Shown here piece after piece: positions 63,659-64,000 of a DNA stretch of 64,000 nt; the first letter of the stretch is position 1, and each line of letters begins with the position of its first letter. This stretch comes from Shewanella sp. OMA3-2. Lineage in GTDB: Bacteria; Pseudomonadota; Gammaproteobacteria; Enterobacterales; Shewanellaceae. The notes beneath the pieces are model-generated. The model was not told the origin of the DNA and did not search any database. It saw only the letters and a program-made list of their open reading frames with translations. The translations under genes were made by a program, and so were the position numbers. Where the stretch lies: contig NZ_CP090974.1 in the NCBI RefSeq assembly GCF_021513195.1, forward strand, positions 632,001 through 696,000, written 5' to 3'.

Positions 63659-64000
63659 CGACTGACCATTACATCAGGAGTTAACATGGCTAAACGTTCG
63701 CGTAAAGATTGGGCTGCTTTGATAAAACAGCAGCCCGCTAGCGGCTTGACTATCACCGCTTTTTGTCGTCAGCATAAGCTCAGTAACAGTACCTTTTATG
63801 CCCGTAAAGCTAACAAGGCTAAAATAAAATCGGTTACGCCTTTTGTTAAAGCCACAGTGGCAACGCCAACGTCGGTTATAACCCAAGCTCAACCTGGCGA
63901 GCCTCAACAGACTATCTGCTTACAGCATCAAACAGGTTTATGGACTTTTCCCTGCTCGTTACCTGCAAGTTATCTGCTTGAAATAATAAAAGGCCTGCAA
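63605..64000 (+). mobile_element. IS66 family insertion sequence, left end (continues beyond window)
   Basis: The sequence from 63605 starts with GTAACCGTCCGGGCAAG, which fits the GTAAGC-type terminal inverted repeat of IS66 elements, and is followed after 80 bp by a tnpA gene. The preceding 8 bp AGCTATTT (63597-63604) are the predicted target duplication (IS66 elements usually make 8-bp duplications). The tnpB and tnpC genes and the right end lie outside. Confidence 0.7.
63686..64000 (+). CDS. tnpA: IS66 accessory protein TnpA, partial at window end
   Basis: The frame is open from the ATG at 63686 (AGGAG 5 nt upstream) to the window edge, 105 codons, with no stop. The N-terminus is a helix-turn-helix typical of IS66 TnpA: RKDWAALIKQQPASGLTITAF, then CRQHKLSNSTFYARK. 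A Thr/Gln-rich linker follows (VATPTSVITQAQPGE) and the segment ends with SYLLEIIKGL. TnpA is needed with TnpB and TnpC for transposition of this family. The minus-strand frame over the same DNA is a shadow. Confidence 0.85.
   Translation, partial: MAKRSRKDWAALIKQQPASGLTITAFCRQHKLSNSTFYARKANKAKIKSVTPFVKATVATPTSVITQAQPGEPQQTICLQHQTGLWTFPCSLPASYLLEIIKGLQ

Noticed and set aside
63674..63907. Minus-strand open frame of 77 codons at the right end
   Set aside because: It is antisense to the IS66 tnpA gene, which has a good ribosome-binding site and a recognisable helix-turn-helix.
1..64000. CRISPR array, tRNA, rRNA or prophage
   Set aside because: No regularly spaced repeats, tRNA-like cloverleaf, rRNA sequence or phage gene run was seen while reading; only the IS66 end is mobile.

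Overview
The window looks like a chromosomal segment of a marine gammaproteobacterium, most likely Shewanella or a close relative (Alteromonadales). This is an inference. It rests on moderately AT-rich DNA, a complete menaquinone operon, flavohemoglobin behind an FNR-type site, abundant Na+-linked and RND transport, and two gene neighbourhoods also known from E. coli: envZ-ompR / greB-tex and bioH / comF(gntX)-nfuA. No rRNA, tRNA, CRISPR array or prophage was seen. One insertion sequence (IS66 family) enters at the right edge.

Layout. 1-4.8 kb: a minus-strand operon of a small membrane protein, putP (proline symporter, frameshifted) and proB-proA (proline synthesis), facing a MarR-type regulator that resembles the CosR/EctR compatible-solute repressors. 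A palindrome lies just after the operon's predicted promoter. 4.8-12.2 kb: a 555-bp non-coding stretch with inverted repeats, two PepSY membrane proteins, a Cys/Met/His-rich exported protein and a CusBA-type heavy-metal efflux pair. 12.4-19.2 kb: an S9 peptidase, ppiC, a PACE efflux protein with a divergent LysR regulator, a peroxiredoxin and hmp. 19.3-27.8 kb: an outer-membrane protein, envZ-ompR (ompR frameshifted), an unknown exported protein, a porin-like protein, greB and tex. 28-34.2 kb: eptA (lipid A phosphoethanolamine transferase) with a PmrAB-like two-component system, then an LTA-synthase-like sulfatase (frameshifted). 34.3-37.5 kb: a Q/P-rich protein, bioH, comF and nfuA. 37.5-39.4 kb: a Fur-box-linked PepSY protein and a DUF3465 protein. 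39.5-44.7 kb: menD-menH-menC-menE. 45-57 kb: HDOD protein, Lrp regulator with an amino-acid exporter, TerB-like protein, DUF2780 protein, membrane protein, DUF4145/Sel1 protein (frameshifted), chemoreceptor (frameshifted), LysR with a Bcr/CflA exporter. 57-63 kb: DTW-domain tRNA-modifying protein, methyltransferase, M20 amidohydrolase and an M16 peptidase pair (the first frameshifted). 63.3-64 kb: a small exported protein cut by the IS66 element.

The most striking whole-window signal is that six conserved genes (putP, ompR, the LTA-synthase-like gene, the DUF4145/Sel1 gene, a chemoreceptor and an M16 peptidase) are each split by what looks like one single-base indel, mostly in short homopolymers. 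Both halves of each gene remain well conserved, so base-calling or assembly error is more likely than decay. The best biological leads are the putative osmoregulated proline module at the left end, the PmrA-box-linked eptA-pmrAB module lying between tex and bioH, an 81-bp in-frame tandem duplication inside bioH, and the IS66 insertion that gives its target gene a new C-terminus. I did not see a clear candidate for a wholly new defence or mobile system.
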